DNA of 64,000 nt, from the NCBI RefSeq assembly GCF_001610975.1, contig NZ_CP013342.1, forward strand, positions 2,241,001 to 2,305,000, in the 5' to 3' direction. Shown here one piece after another: positions 29,628-39,455 of this stretch. Made by a program: the position numbers and the translations under genes. Below the pieces are notes generated by a model. That model saw nothing but the letters and a program-made list of their open reading frames with translations, searched no databases and had not been told where the DNA came from. Origin of the DNA: Sphingopyxis terrae subsp. terrae NBRC 15098. GTDB lineage: Bacteria; Pseudomonadota; Alphaproteobacteria; Sphingomonadales; Sphingomonadaceae. Every line of letters begins with the position of its first letter. Position 1 is the first letter of the stretch.

Positions 29628-30829
29628 GTCGTCTGTCCCATCCATATCCGCTGGTGCAGCGGGTTGAGGCCCATGCGGCCGACCAGATCGGACGGCCGTT
29701 CGATATCCCAGATCGCAAGGTCGCAGCGCTTGCCCGCCTCGATCGTGCCGATGCTGTCCGACAGGCCGAGCGCCTGCGCTGCATGGCGCGTGACGCCGAG
29801 CAGGCATTCGTCGGTGGTGAGGCCGAACAGCACCGCGCCCATGTTCATCGTCAGCAGCAGCGAGGTGAGCGGCGCGGTGCCGGGATTGCAATCGGTTGCG
29901 AGGGCGATCGGCACGCCCGCCGCGCGCAGCGCCGCCACGGGCGGCAGCTTCGTTTCGCGAAGGAAGTAAAAGGCGCCGGGCAGCAGCATCGCAACCGTCC
30001 CGGCATCGCGCATCGCGGCAATTCCCGGTTCGTCGAGATATTCGAGATGATCGGCCGACAGCGCGCCATGCCGCGCGGCGAGCGCCGCGCCATGCTGGTT
30101 GGAAAGCTGCTCGGCGTGCAGCTTGACCGGCAGGCCGTGCGCGGCGGCGGCGGCGAACATCCGTTCGGTCTGCGCGGGCGTGAAGCCGATATTTTCGCAA
30201 AAGGCGTCGACGGCATCGGCGAGCCCTTCGGCCGCGATGGCGGGCAACACTTGCTCGCATAGCAAGTCGATATAGCCATCGGCGTCGCCCACAAATTCAC
30301 CCGGCAGCGCGTGAGCGCCAAGAAAGGTCGTCCGCACCGTGACCGGTCGTGCTTCGCCCAGCGCCCGCGCCGCGCGGAGCATCTTCGCTTCGTCGGTCAG
30401 GCTCAGGCCATAGCCCGACTTGATCTCGATCGTCGTGACGCCCTCTGCGATCAGTGCGTCGAGGCGCGGCAGTGCGCTGCGGACCAGCGCCGCTTCGCTC
30501 GCCGCGCGCGTCGCCGCCACCGTCGAGGCGATGCCGCCGCCCGCGCGCGCAATCTCTTCATAGGACGCGTCCTTCTGGCGCAGTTCGAACTCGGCGATGC
30601 GGTCGCCCGCGAAGACCAGATGGGTGTGCGCGTCGATCAGCCCGGGGGTGATCCAGCGACCGTCGCAGTCGATGACGTCGGCGGCATTGGGGGCGTCGGC
30701 TGCGGGGCCGGCAAAGGCGATCCGGCCGTCGCGCATACCGATCGCGCCGCCCTCGACGACGCCGAGACCGGGCAGGTCGCGGCGCATCGTGGCGAGACGG
30801 GCGTTGGTCCACAGGCGATCGCAGCGCAT
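29624..30829 (-). CDS. hutI: Imidazolonepropionase
   Basis: The 401-residue amidohydrolase opens the imidazolone ring to give N-formimino-glutamate. The metal motif is [15 protein letters not shown] near residue 66, followed by [15 protein letters not shown] and [12 protein letters not shown]. The ATG at 30829 has the strong ribosome site GGAGGAG. It is the first gene of the hutIHGU operon, with the likely HutC operator 35 bp upstream. The opposite strand of the same gap drives hutF. Confidence 0.96.
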   Translation of the reverse strand: MRCDRLWTNARLATMRRDLPGLGVVEGGAIGMRDGRIAFAGPAADAPNAADVIDCDGRWITPGLIDAHTHLVFAGDRIAEFELRQKDASYEEIARAGGGIASTVAATRAASEAALVRSALPRLDALIAEGVTTIEIKSGYGLSLTDEAKMLRAARALGEARPVTVRTTFLGAHALPGEFVGDADGYIDLLCEQVLPAIAAEGLADAVDAFCENIGFTPAQTERMFAAAAAHGLPVKLHAEQLSNQHGAALAARHGALSADHLEYLDEPGIAAMRDAGTVAMLLPGAFYFLRETKLPPVAALRAAGVPIALATDCNPGTAPLTSLLLTMNMGAVLFGLTTDECLLGVTRHAAQALGLSDSIGTIEAGKRCDLAIWDIERPSDLVGRMGLNPLHQRIWMGQTT

Positions 30830-30863
30830 GCCCTCTCCTCCGGCTTGTGGCATCGACTCAATA

Positions 30864-30875
30864 ATGTATATACAT
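30864..30875. promoter_or_regulatory. Likely HutC operator between hutI and hutF
   Basis: ATGTATATACAT is a perfect 12-bp palindrome in the 85-bp divergent gap. It resembles the TGTATATACA-like sites known for HutC in other proteobacteria. One operator could silence both divergent hut transcripts until urocanate binds HutC. Confidence 0.7.
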
Positions 30876-30914
30876 AAATCCGAACGCGGAAGATTGTCCA
30901 GACGGGATGAGGCG

Positions 30915-32270
30915 ATGGCGCTTTGGTGCGAACAGGCATGGTTGGCGGAGGGTTGGGCGGAGAATGTCCGGCTGACGATCGCCGATGGCCATGTCGGTGC
31001 GATCGAGATGGCGGCGCCGCCGCTGCCGGGCGACGACCGGCACGCCATTCTGATCCCCGGTCTGCCCAATCTGCACAGCCACGCCTTTCAGCGCGGCATG
31101 GCGGGCCTTGCCGAGCGCGCGGGCGAAGGCGACGACAGTTTCTGGACCTGGCGCGAGGTCATGTATGGCTTCGTCGATCGCCTCGATCCCGACGGTATGC
31201 GCGCGATCGCGGCGCTCGCTTATGCCGAAATGCTGGAGAGCGGCTTTACCCGCGTCGGCGAATTTCATTATCTGCATCACTCGCCTGATGGCCGGCCCTA
31301 CGGCGATGTCGCGGCGATGGCACAGGCGATTGCGGCGGCGGCCGATGAAACGGGGATCGGGCTGACCCTGCTTCCCGTCTTCTATGCCCATTCGGGGTTC
31401 GGCGGCGCGGCGCCGACTGCGGCGCAGCGGCGCTTCGTCGACGACCTCGACAGCTATGCCGCATTGATCGAGGCTTCGCGTGCCGCGGTTACGGGGCTGG
31501 GCGATGCCATCGTCGGCGTCGCGCCGCACAGCCTGCGCGCGGTGACCGCCGCCGAACTGACCGCGGTTGCCGCGATGGCCGCCGGTGCGCCGCTGCATAT
31601 CCATATTGCCGAACAGATCGCCGAGGTCGAGGCATGCCGCGCATGGAGCGGCGCGCGGCCGGTCGAATGGCTGATGGCGAACGCCGAGGTCGGCGCCGAC
31701 TGGTGCCTCGTTCACGCGACGCATGTGACCGAAGCCGAATGGCGCGCGATCGCGCAGAGCGGGGCGGTCGTCGGGCTGTGCCCGATCACCGAGGCCAATC
31801 TTGGCGACGGTCTGTTCCCGGCGCGCGAATTTCTGGCGGGCGGTGGCCGCTTCGGGGTCGGCTCGGACTCCAATGTCGAGATCGACGCCGCGGCCGAACT
31901 GCGCCTGCTCGAATATGGTCAGCGGCTGGCGCATCGCGGCCGCAATCTGCTCGCGGGCGGTGCGGGGCGTTCGACCGGCACTGCGCTCCACCAGGCGGCG
32001 CAGGCGGGCGGGGGACAGGCACTGGGGCAGGCGGGGCACGGCATTGCGACCGGCGCGGCGGCCGATCTTGTCAGCCTGACTGCGGCCGACCCCGCGCTCG
32101 CCGGGCGGCGCGGCGATGCGATCCTCGACAGCTGGATCTTCGGGCGTGGGGCGCGGCTGGTCGACTGCGTCTGGCGACGCGGCGTCCAATGCGTTGCCGG
32201 CGGCCGCCATGTCGCGCGCGCGGCGATCGACGCGCGCTATCGGGCCGCGATGCAGGCGCTGCTCGCATGA
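30915..32270 (+). CDS. hutF: Formiminoglutamate deiminase
   Basis: The 451-residue amidohydrolase converts N-formimino-glutamate to N-formylglutamate, giving HutG its substrate. Metal-site motifs are [26 protein letters not shown] and [20 protein letters not shown] and GEFHYLHH are typical of HutF. The ATG at 30915 is preceded by GATGAGG. Upstream in-frame codons lie antisense to hutI and are unlikely to be used. It overlaps hutC (ATGA). Confidence 0.94.
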   Translation: MALWCEQAWLAEGWAENVRLTIADGHVGAIEMAAPPLPGDDRHAILIPGLPNLHSHAFQRGMAGLAERAGEGDDSFWTWREVMYGFVDRLDPDGMRAIAALAYAEMLESGFTRVGEFHYLHHSPDGRPYGDVAAMAQAIAAAADETGIGLTLLPVFYAHSGFGGAAPTAAQRRFVDDLDSYAALIEASRAAVTGLGDAIVGVAPHSLRAVTAAELTAVAAMAAGAPLHIHIAEQIAEVEACRAWSGARPVEWLMANAEVGADWCLVHATHVTEAEWRAIAQSGAVVGLCPITEANLGDGLFPAREFLAGGGRFGVGSDSNVEIDAAAELRLLEYGQRLAHRGRNLLAGGAGRSTGTALHQAAQAGGGQALGQAGHGIATGAAADLVSLTAADPALAGRRGDAILDSWIFGRGARLVDCVWRRGVQCVAGGRHVARAAIDARYRAAMQALLA

Positions 32271-32971
32271 AGCAGAGCGGCGCTCTCCATGCGCAGATCC
32301 GCCGCGATATCGAAGCGCGGATCATGTCGGGCGAATGGAAGCCCGGCGACCGCATCCCCTATGAACATCAATTGATGGCGACTTATGGCTGTTCGCGGAT
32401 GACCGTGAACCGGGCGCTGCGCGCTTTGGTCGAGGCGGGGTTGCTCGAAAGCCGCAAGCGTGCCGGCACCTTCGTTTCGCATCCGCGCATTCACCGCGCT
32501 GCGCTCGAAATCCCCGACATCCGCGACGAAGTGGCACAGCAGGGCGAGGATTATCGGCTCGACCTCGACCGCCGGGAGATCCGCCTCGCGAACGAGGAGG
32601 ATCGGCGCCTGCTCCAGATCGACGGCGGCTCCGTGCTCGCGATCGAGTGCCGCCACCATGCCGGCGGGCGGCCCTATGCGCTCGAGAGGCGCCTTATCAA
32701 TCTGGCGGCGGTGCCCGGCGCGGCCGAGGTCGATTTCGCGGTCGAGCCGCCGGGATCGTGGCTGCTCGCGCATGTTCCCTGGACCGAGGCCGAGCATCGC
32801 ATCACCGCGGTCAATGCCGGGGCGAAGGAACTGGTCGCGCTCGGCATATCGGCGGGGGCCGCCTGCATGGCGCTCGAGCGCTGGACGTGGCGCGGCGCCG
32901 AGCGCATCACCTATGCGCGGCAAGTCTATCCGGGCGACCGCTACGCGCTTGTCGCGCATTTTCGGCCCTGA
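32267..32971 (+). CDS. hutC: Histidine utilisation repressor, GntR/HutC family
   Basis: The 234-residue protein has a GntR winged helix (GDRIPYEHQLMATYGCSRMTVNRALRAL) and a UTRA ligand domain typical of HutC, which binds urocanate. The ATG at 32267 overlaps the hutF stop, so the repressor is made with the divergent arm of the operon and probably regulates itself through the palindrome at 30864. Confidence 0.94.
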   Translation: MKQSGALHAQIRRDIEARIMSGEWKPGDRIPYEHQLMATYGCSRMTVNRALRALVEAGLLESRKRAGTFVSHPRIHRAALEIPDIRDEVAQQGEDYRLDLDRREIRLANEEDRRLLQIDGGSVLAIECRHHAGGRPYALERRLINLAAVPGAAEVDFAVEPPGSWLLAHVPWTEAEHRITAVNAGAKELVALGISAGAACMALERWTWRGAERITYARQVYPGDRYALVAHFRP

Positions 32972-32983
32972 AGAGGAATGGTC

Positions 32984-34072
32984 ATGGATTTTTCGCGTCT
33001 CGAAACCAGCAGCAAGATCGGCGACGGCTGGCGTTATCCGGCGGCGGAGCCGCGGCGCAGCGGCCGGCTGGACGTCGATGCCGAGGCGGGGCACCGCATC
33101 TATTGGGAGGAATATGGCGCCGCGGGCGGCGAGCCGGTGATGGTCCTTCACGGCGGGCCGGGCGGCGCCTGCTCGCCCGAGATGGCGCGCTTTTTCGATC
33201 CGGCGCGCTATCGCATCATCCTGTTCGACCAGCGCGGCTGCGGCAAGAGCGAGCCCAATGTCGCGGCCGCCGGTCCCGCCGCGGCGCTGCGCCACAATGA
33301 TACGCCGCACCTGATCGCCGACATCAACCGGCTGCGCGATGCGCTGGACATCGCAGGGCCGATGCATGTGTTCGGGGGCAGCTGGGGCAGCACGCTCGCC
33401 ATGGCCTATGCCATCGCCTTTCCGCAGCATTGCGCCAGCCTGATCCTGCGCGGCATCTTTCTGGGATCGGCCGAGGATCTTGACTATCTGTATCAGGGCA
33501 ATGCCGCGACATGGCACGAGGCGCCCTATGCGCTGACCGCGCCCGGCGCCTACATCAACTATCCCGACGAATGGGCCGAACTGCTCGGCGTGCTGTCGGT
33601 CGCCGAACGGCGCGATGTGATGGCGTCGTACAAGGCGATCTTCGACATGGTGCCGCAGACCGACGCCGAACGCGAGCGGCAGCTGCATGCCGCGCTCGTT
33701 TGGTCGCTGTGGGAAGGGACGATTTCCAACCTGATTCCCGAACATGGCGCGACCGGCAAGTTCGGCGATGCCGACTTCGCGCTATGCTTTGCGCAGATCG
33801 AGGCGCATTTCTTTGCAAACGACCTGTTTCTGGAGCCCGGTCATCTGATCGGCGGCGCGTCTACGCTCGCGTCCATCCCCGTGCATATCGTCCACGGCCG
33901 CTTCGATGAGGTGTGTCCGCTGACGCAGGCGTCGCGGCTGGTCGCGGCGCTGCGCGCCGCGGGTGGCGAGCCCGCCACTTACGTCGTCACCAATGCGGGG
34001 CACAGTGCGATGGAGCGCGAAAATGCGCTCGCGCTGACCGCGATCATGGACGGATTGCCGCCGCTGCGCTGA
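32984..34072 (+). CDS. pip: Proline iminopeptidase (S33)
   Basis: The 362-residue alpha/beta hydrolase removes N-terminal proline from peptides. HGGPGGACSPEM forms the oxyanion hole, LFDQRGCGKSEPN is a family signature and the nucleophile elbow is GGSWGSTLA. The catalytic His is in TNAGHSAME. The ATG at 32984 sits 7 bases behind GAAGAGGA; the ATG at 32978 is too close to it. It begins 12 bp after hutC and may share its transcript. Proline release fits amino-acid scavenging, but no direct link to histidine use is shown. Confidence 0.9.
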   Translation: MDFSRLETSSKIGDGWRYPAAEPRRSGRLDVDAEAGHRIYWEEYGAAGGEPVMVLHGGPGGACSPEMARFFDPARYRIILFDQRGCGKSEPNVAAAGPAAALRHNDTPHLIADINRLRDALDIAGPMHVFGGSWGSTLAMAYAIAFPQHCASLILRGIFLGSAEDLDYLYQGNAATWHEAPYALTAPGAYINYPDEWAELLGVLSVAERRDVMASYKAIFDMVPQTDAERERQLHAALVWSLWEGTISNLIPEHGATGKFGDADFALCFAQIEAHFFANDLFLEPGHLIGGASTLASIPVHIVHGRFDEVCPLTQASRLVAALRAAGGEPATYVVTNAGHSAMERENALALTAIMDGLPPLR

Positions 34073-34073
34073 A

Positions 34074-34982
34074 TTATGTCGACAGCAGCGCGAGGATGAC
34101 GCCGCCGACAACCAGCAGCAGCCCCAGCGTCTCATGCCAGCGGACGGGCTCGCGCAGATAGAAATGCGCAAAGGCGATGGTGAACACCACCTCGACTTGC
34201 CCGACGACGCGGACCAGTGCCGCGGGGGCGGCGGCGAAGCCGGTGTACCAGCACGCCGATCCGAGCGCCGATAGCAGCCCGACCTGCGCCGAGGAGCGCC
34301 ACGTCCGGCCGACCGCGGCGAGCGTGTCGCGGTCGCGCGCGATGATCCACGCAAGATGCAGCGCGCTTTGCATCGCCATCACCACGACGAGGGTGACGAG
34401 CGCCGATCCCACCGTATCGACGCCGTGCAGCTCGGCGGTGGCAAGCTTGATCGCGACCGCGGCGCAGGCGAACATCGACCCCGCGCCGAGCCCGAATAAC
34501 GCCGCCGGCTGACCGAGTGAGCCCGCAATTTCGCGCAGCGTCAGCCCGCGTCCCGCAAGCGCGAGGATCAGCACCCCGGCGACCCCTGCAACGATACCCG
34601 CCCAGGCAAGCAGCGGCAGCTGTTCGCCGAGGAACAGCGCAGTGACGAGCGCCGCCTGCACCGCTTCGGTCTTGGAGAAGGCGGTGCCGACGACGAAGCC
34701 GCGGTGGCCGAAGGCGGTGATGAGCAGGATCGTCCCCGCCATCTGGGTCACCGCGCCGACCGCCGACAGACCGGCGAAGGCGAGGCCGAGCGGTGGCAGC
34801 GCCGCATGGCGCGCGCCGAGCCAGGCGATTGCAAAGGCGAGCGCGAAGGGCAGGCCGTAGAGATAGCGCACCAGCCCCGCGCCGCTGACGCTCAGTTCGG
34901 CGCGCAGCCGCTGCTGCAGCGCGGTACGCCACGCCTGAAAGAGCCCGCCGAACAGCGAGGCGGGAAGCCAGATGGGGTTCAT
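34074..34982 (-). CDS. EamA-type (DMT superfamily) permease
   Basis: The 302-residue protein has about ten hydrophobic helices arranged as two EamA repeats, the drug/metabolite transporter layout. It is convergent with pip, with one base between the stops, and lies 12 bp downstream of the Tat sulfatase gene on the same strand. Members export amino acids or small metabolites, but the substrate cannot be read from sequence. It may be transcribed with the sulfatase. Confidence 0.8.
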   Translation of the reverse strand: MNPIWLPASLFGGLFQAWRTALQQRLRAELSVSGAGLVRYLYGLPFALAFAIAWLGARHAALPPLGLAFAGLSAVGAVTQMAGTILLITAFGHRGFVVGTAFSKTEAVQAALVTALFLGEQLPLLAWAGIVAGVAGVLILALAGRGLTLREIAGSLGQPAALFGLGAGSMFACAAVAIKLATAELHGVDTVGSALVTLVVVMAMQSALHLAWIIARDRDTLAAVGRTWRSSAQVGLLSALGSACWYTGFAAAPAALVRVVGQVEVVFTIAFAHFYLREPVRWHETLGLLLVVGGVILALLST

Positions 34983-34994
34983 GCGGCGGCGGCG

Positions 34995-36695
34995 TCAGGC
35001 AGGCTGATTATAGATCTCCGTCGATCCCGGATATTCGCGGCCGTCATCTTCGCCCACCTCGCGCGCGACCAGCGCGTTGACCATCTTGTTGAGCCGCAGC
35101 ACATTCGCCTTCTGCTTGGGATCGTGCGCCAGATTGACGATCTCGCCCGGGTCGGCGTGGGTGTCGTATAGCTCGAGATCGTTCATCGCGGCCAGCGTCT
35201 TCCAGTCGGTCGGCGTATGATGATGCGCCGGCGCGAAATAGCGGGCGAATTTGTAGCGGCCATCGTGGACGCCGCGGTGCAGGCGGCGCTTCGACAAGTC
35301 ATATTGCTTGCTGTAATCGGGCTCGCCGCTCGGCAGCTTGGCCGCGCGGTCCTTGGTCGGCTCCCAATAATGGACGACCGCATAGTTGAAGAGGTGGCCC
35401 GTCCTGTCGCGCTGCGTCGGCAGCGTCGGCGATCCGAGCAGCGCCGACACGTCGACGCCGGGCAGGCCGGGGAAACGGTTCTGCTGTTCGTCGGCGGACA
35501 GGCCGGCGAGCGTCATCAGCGTCGGGGCGATATCGATCGCGCCCATCAGCCCCTTGGTCGACCGCCCGCCGGGGAAATCGGGGTGGGCGATGATCATCGG
35601 GATATTGGTTTCTTCGCGGTACATCGTCGCGCCCTTCTGGCGCATCCCGTGCGCGGCGGCGCGCTCGCCATGGTCGCTGGTATAGATGATGATCGTATTG
35701 TCGATCTGGCCGCTTTCCTTGAGCGCCCAGAGCAACTGGCCGAGCCGACGATCGACGTCGCGCAGGCAGTTATAGTAATAATTGTTGAAGCGGTGCCACG
35801 AGGCGAGATCGTCGTGCGCCATCTTGCCGTAGAAGACGTCGTTCAGCCGTACGATCGCGCGATGCGCCTCGGGCTTCGTCGACAGATCGTCCTTGCTGAA
35901 GCTTTCGGGCAGGTCGAACTTGTTGTCGACCTCGTAGATCGGATCGCCGGGTTCGCGGCGCAGCGGCCCCAATATGTTCGGATCGGGGCGGCTTTCGGCC
36001 TGCTTGCCCGTCGCGTCATAGAACATGATGTCGTGCGGATTGACCAGACCGACGACCTGGAACCACGGCTTGCCGCCAGCCTTGTCGTTGCGCGCATAGT
36101 CGAAGATCGCGCGCGCCGCGTCGCCCGCGACATACATGTCGGCCTTGTAGCCGTCCCATGTCAGCCCGACTTCCTCGCCGTCGAAGCCGTAATCGTGGAA
36201 GCCGTATTTCTCCATGGCATTTTCGGTGGTCGGATAGATGCCGCCCGGAATCCGCGTCCAGTTGCGTTCGTAATTGATGCGGCTGAGGTGCCATTTGCCC
36301 TTGTAGCTGGTGTAATAGCCCGCTGCCTGCATCATGTGGCCGAGCGTCGGCATGGTTTCCGCCGCCACCGGATAGGGGGCGTTGTCGCTGTTGAGGAACA
36401 GGCCCGTCTGCTGCGTATGGTGCGCCTGAAAGATCGTCGAGCGCGACGGGGTGCAGGGGGTCGTGTGCACATGATAATTTTCGACGAGCATCCCGCGTTC
36501 CATCAGTTCGCGGTGCGCGGGGAGCTTTTCGAGCAGGCCCTCGGGATAGCTGGCGACGCTCTGTTCCTGATCGGTGACGATCATCAGGACGTTGAGCTTC
36601 TTGCCGTTCTTCGCATAGGTCGGCATCGCGAGACCCGCGGCGGCGAGCGCCCCCATTCCCCCGACGAACGTGCGGCGGTTCACATCCCAAGCCAT
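34995..36695 (-). CDS. Tat-exported type I sulfatase
   Basis: The 566-residue sulfatase has a twin-arginine signal (NRRTFVGG then AALAAAGLAMP), so it is probably exported folded. The metal-site motif is NVLMIVTDQEQ and the formylglycine site is CTPSR at Cys81. SYKGKWHLS and IYTSDHGE are other sulfatase signatures. The ATG at 36695 has GGGAG 7 bases upstream. It follows a TonB receptor by 76 bp on the same strand, with a strong hairpin between them. The pair could import and desulfate one compound. Export after folding means its cysteine may have to be oxidised in the cytoplasm, away from the lipoprotein FGE. Confidence 0.9.
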   Translation of the reverse strand: MAWDVNRRTFVGGMGALAAAGLAMPTYAKNGKKLNVLMIVTDQEQSVASYPEGLLEKLPAHRELMERGMLVENYHVHTTPCTPSRSTIFQAHHTQQTGLFLNSDNAPYPVAAETMPTLGHMMQAAGYYTSYKGKWHLSRINYERNWTRIPGGIYPTTENAMEKYGFHDYGFDGEEVGLTWDGYKADMYVAGDAARAIFDYARNDKAGGKPWFQVVGLVNPHDIMFYDATGKQAESRPDPNILGPLRREPGDPIYEVDNKFDLPESFSKDDLSTKPEAHRAIVRLNDVFYGKMAHDDLASWHRFNNYYYNCLRDVDRRLGQLLWALKESGQIDNTIIIYTSDHGERAAAHGMRQKGATMYREETNIPMIIAHPDFPGGRSTKGLMGAIDIAPTLMTLAGLSADEQQNRFPGLPGVDVSALLGSPTLPTQRDRTGHLFNYAVVHYWEPTKDRAAKLPSGEPDYSKQYDLSKRRLHRGVHDGRYKFARYFAPAHHHTPTDWKTLAAMNDLELYDTHADPGEIVNLAHDPKQKANVLRLNKMVNALVAREVGEDDGREYPGSTEIYNQPA

Positions 36696-36730
36696 CTCAA
36701 TCTCCCTTGGCCAGCAGTCCCGAAATGCGA

Positions 36731-36762
36731 TCCGCGGCGCTTCGGCAAGGAAGCGCCGCGGA
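36731..36762 (-). terminator. Strong intercistronic hairpin between receptor and sulfatase
   Basis: A perfect 13-bp stem (TCCGCGGCGCTTC / GAAGCGCCGCGGA) has a 6-base loop. No T-run follows on the transcribed strand, so it may stabilise receptor mRNA or cause partial termination rather than be a full terminator. Confidence 0.6.
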
Positions 36763-36771
36763 CGGATTGCG

Positions 36772-39045
36772 TCAGAATTTGAACGACAGGTCCACCCCAA
36801 ATTCGCGCGGCGGCTGATAGAATTGCGAGATCGGGGTCGCGCCAGCGTTGGTGGCGCCCGATATCACCTCCTGATCGGTCAGGTTGGTGCCGTAGAGCGT
36901 CACCTTCCATTTGTCGTCCTGCCCCGCGACCGCGATGCTGGCGTTGAGCAGCACCACCTCGTCCCGGTAATAGCCGGGAAGGTTGCTGCGGCCCCAGGTG
37001 TTGAAGCGCGACGAATAGCGCGCGTCGCTGTGCAGCTTGATCTCGCCGAACGACATCGGAATGGCATAATCGACCGATAGGCTGCCGCTCCATTTGGGTG
37101 CATTGGCGAGGTCGAGGCCGCTCGAATCGGTCGGGACGGCGAAGGTTCCGTTCGGCACCCCGTTGATCAGGATCGGCACCGCCGGCCCGCACTGGCCGGG
37201 TTCGGGTGCGCCGTTGGTGAAGACCCCGTTCGTGTCCGCGCAGAAATCGGTATAGCGCGCATGCAGATAGGCCAGGTTCGCGCCGATGGTGAAATTGGGG
37301 GCGGGGCGCAGCAGCGTTTCGACTTCGAAGCCCGATATTTTGGCGGCCGCGATGTTGGTCGTGATATTCTCCGCCCGTACCGCACCCATCTTCGTTACCG
37401 AGCTTTGCAGATCGCGATACTTGTTGATGAAGCCCGACACGTTGAAGCGCAGCAACCGGTCGAACAAGTCGGTCTTGGCGCCGATTTCGAACGCGTTGAC
37501 GCGTTCGGGGTTATAGGGACCGATATTCTCGGGGATCGTCCCGCGCGAGTTGAATCCGCCCGATTTATACCCCTGCGAATAGTTGGCGTAGACCATGGCG
37601 GCGGGCGAGAAGCGATATTCGGCGGTCAGGCGCGGCGTGAATTCGGCCCATGACGCCTTCAGGCTGCTCGTGAAGGACGAGGCCTGGTTGCCGTTGACGA
37701 ACACCTGCGAGGCGATGTCATATTTCTTGCGGTCGTGGCTGTAGCGCCCGCCGAGCGACAGCGTCAGCCCCTCGACCGGATGCGCGTTGACGAGCGCGAA
37801 CATCGCATAGCTCTGCGTGTCCTGATGAAGCTGCGCGAGCGTCGTCGTGGTCGGGGTGGCGAGCACCGTGTTGAACTGACGCCATTTGTCGGCCTGATAA
37901 TAGAGGCCGACGACGAAATCGACGGGCTCGCCGGCCGGCGACACGTAGCGCAGCTCTGCGCTTTTTGATTCGCCCGAAAAGTCGCGGGTCACGTCGAGCT
38001 GCGGGGCGGGATTGATCAGCCCGTCGAAGTCGCCGCGGGTGATATAGGTGAGGTGACGATAGCCGAGAACCGAACTGATCGTGCCCCAGCCCACGTCGAG
38101 GTTCGACGACCAGGATCCGCCATAGCTCTCGGTGTTGGCATAGGGATCGAACAGCACCGCCGCCTTGCGCACGTCGGTCTTCACCGCGTCGGGCAGCAGA
38201 TCCCAATTGGGATCGCCATTGTCGAGGACGTGCGGCGCCGGACCGGTCGTCTTTTGCTTCAGCCAGTCGACGATCAGCGTCGAATCGAACGGCCCGCCAT
38301 GATCATAATTGAGCGCGCCGCGCACCGCCTTCACATTGGCGCCGTTAAGACGGTTGCCGGTGATGACGTTGCGGCTGTAGCCGTCATAGTCGCGGAAATT
38401 GACCGAGATTTTGGCGGCCAGCGCGCCATCGGCGAAGCGGCCGCTGTTGAGCTTGCCGCGGAACTGCTTGAGCCCGTAGGATCCCAGGCTGACGCGCGCT
38501 TCGCCGCCGAAATCGTCGGTCGGGCGCGCGGTGATGACGTTGATCGTGCCGGCAAGGTTGTTCTTGCCGAACAGCACGCCCTGCGGCCCCTTCAGCACCT
38601 CGATCCGTTCGACGTCGAACAGGTCGAGCATCGTGCTCGATACGAAGGGAATATAGACGCCGTCGATGATCGTGCTGACCTTGGGGTCGGCGTTGGGATC
38701 GGGATCGGCGGTGCTCATGCCGCGGATCGAGATCATCGGCACATTGGCGACGAGGCCCTGCGTCTGCAGCAACACATTGGGCGCGAGGCCGTTGAGGCTG
38801 GTGATATTGGTGCTGCCGCTCGCCTCGACCATCTCTGCATTGAAGGCCGAAATCGCGATCGGGACATTCTGCACGCTTTCGCTGCGGCGCTGTGCGGTGA
38901 CGACGATGTCGCCATAGCTATTGTTTTCGGCGCCGGTGGCGACTTCTTCCGCCGCGGCGGTTTCGCCGGTCTGGGCATGCGCCGCCGTCGGTGTGGTGCC
39001 AAGCGCGACCATGGCGGTCGAAAGCAGGAACAAGCGCGTCGTCAT
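36772..39045 (-). CDS. TonB-dependent receptor upstream of Tat sulfatase
   Basis: The 757-residue receptor has a signal peptide ending in AAHAQ, the TonB-box-like DIVVTAQRRSESVQNVPIAI and a plug with VERIEVLKGPQGVLFGKNNLAGTIN split over two motifs. It ends in FGVDLSFKF. This VTAQRR subtype is abundant in sphingomonads, often for aromatic or steroid-like substrates. The ATG at 39045 is 5 bases from GGAGG. A copy of the 16-bp regulon palindrome lies 224 bp upstream, and the sulfatase gene follows, so a sulfated substrate is plausible. Confidence 0.92.
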   Translation of the reverse strand: MTTRLFLLSTAMVALGTTPTAAHAQTGETAAAEEVATGAENNSYGDIVVTAQRRSESVQNVPIAISAFNAEMVEASGSTNITSLNGLAPNVLLQTQGLVANVPMISIRGMSTADPDPNADPKVSTIIDGVYIPFVSSTMLDLFDVERIEVLKGPQGVLFGKNNLAGTINVITARPTDDFGGEARVSLGSYGLKQFRGKLNSGRFADGALAAKISVNFRDYDGYSRNVITGNRLNGANVKAVRGALNYDHGGPFDSTLIVDWLKQKTTGPAPHVLDNGDPNWDLLPDAVKTDVRKAAVLFDPYANTESYGGSWSSNLDVGWGTISSVLGYRHLTYITRGDFDGLINPAPQLDVTRDFSGESKSAELRYVSPAGEPVDFVVGLYYQADKWRQFNTVLATPTTTTLAQLHQDTQSYAMFALVNAHPVEGLTLSLGGRYSHDRKKYDIASQVFVNGNQASSFTSSLKASWAEFTPRLTAEYRFSPAAMVYANYSQGYKSGGFNSRGTIPENIGPYNPERVNAFEIGAKTDLFDRLLRFNVSGFINKYRDLQSSVTKMGAVRAENITTNIAAAKISGFEVETLLRPAPNFTIGANLAYLHARYTDFCADTNGVFTNGAPEPGQCGPAVPILINGVPNGTFAVPTDSSGLDLANAPKWSGSLSVDYAIPMSFGEIKLHSDARYSSRFNTWGRSNLPGYYRDEVVLLNASIAVAGQDDKWKVTLYGTNLTDQEVISGATNAGATPISQFYQPPREFGVDLSFKF

Positions 39046-39268
39046 CATATCCTCCCACATGGTGGCCGCACCGATCCCGTTCCCGCGCGCGCCAGCGCGG
39101 CGGAAATGCGGGTTCGCATCCGGCCTTGTCAGTCCATGAAACGGGGTGATGCTGTGGCAGACTGCCCATTTTGCCGCCGGCGCCGGGCATCGTCTTGTGC
39201 CCGAATATCGTGCCGGTGGAGCGACTCTATCCTCCGTTCCCATCGCATGATTAGCAGGATTGAAAAAT

Positions 39269-39284
39269 ACTTCAACTACTAAGT
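39269..39284. promoter_or_regulatory. Regulon palindrome copy 1
   Basis: ACTTCAACTACTAAGT keeps the outer arms ACTT/AAGT and a full right half TACTAAGT. It lies in the receptor/leuC-like gap. Confidence 0.55.
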
Positions 39285-39351
39285 ATTATGATTTTGTGAC
39301 ATGCTGATACCGCGCAAAACCGCTTGATTCGACGTGCTTGCTTGCCATATA

Positions 39352-39367
39352 AGTTAGAATTCTAAGT
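39352..39367. promoter_or_regulatory. Regulon palindrome copy 2
   Basis: AGTTAGAATTCTAAGT matches 13 of 16 positions of ACTTAGTATACTAAGT and contains the perfect dyad TTAGAATTCTAA. It lies 88 bp upstream of the leuC-like start. Confidence 0.7.
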
Positions 39368-39455
39368 AAATCGCGGTAGTGAGGATCTACCCGGCGGGGA
39401 GCAAGGACAGGGTGACGTCTTTCGAAAATCCGGGCGCGGTGCGGGCGGCGAATCG

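Larger units (their letters stand above)
39046..39455. promoter_or_regulatory. 410-bp divergent regulatory gap (receptor / leuC-like)
   Basis: I see no gene in this stretch. Two copies of the regulon palindrome lie in it, at 39269-39284 and 39352-39367. Their AT-rich surroundings (TGAAAAATAC, AAGTATTATGATTTTG) contrast with the GC-rich flanks and probably mark the divergent promoters. Confidence 0.7.
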
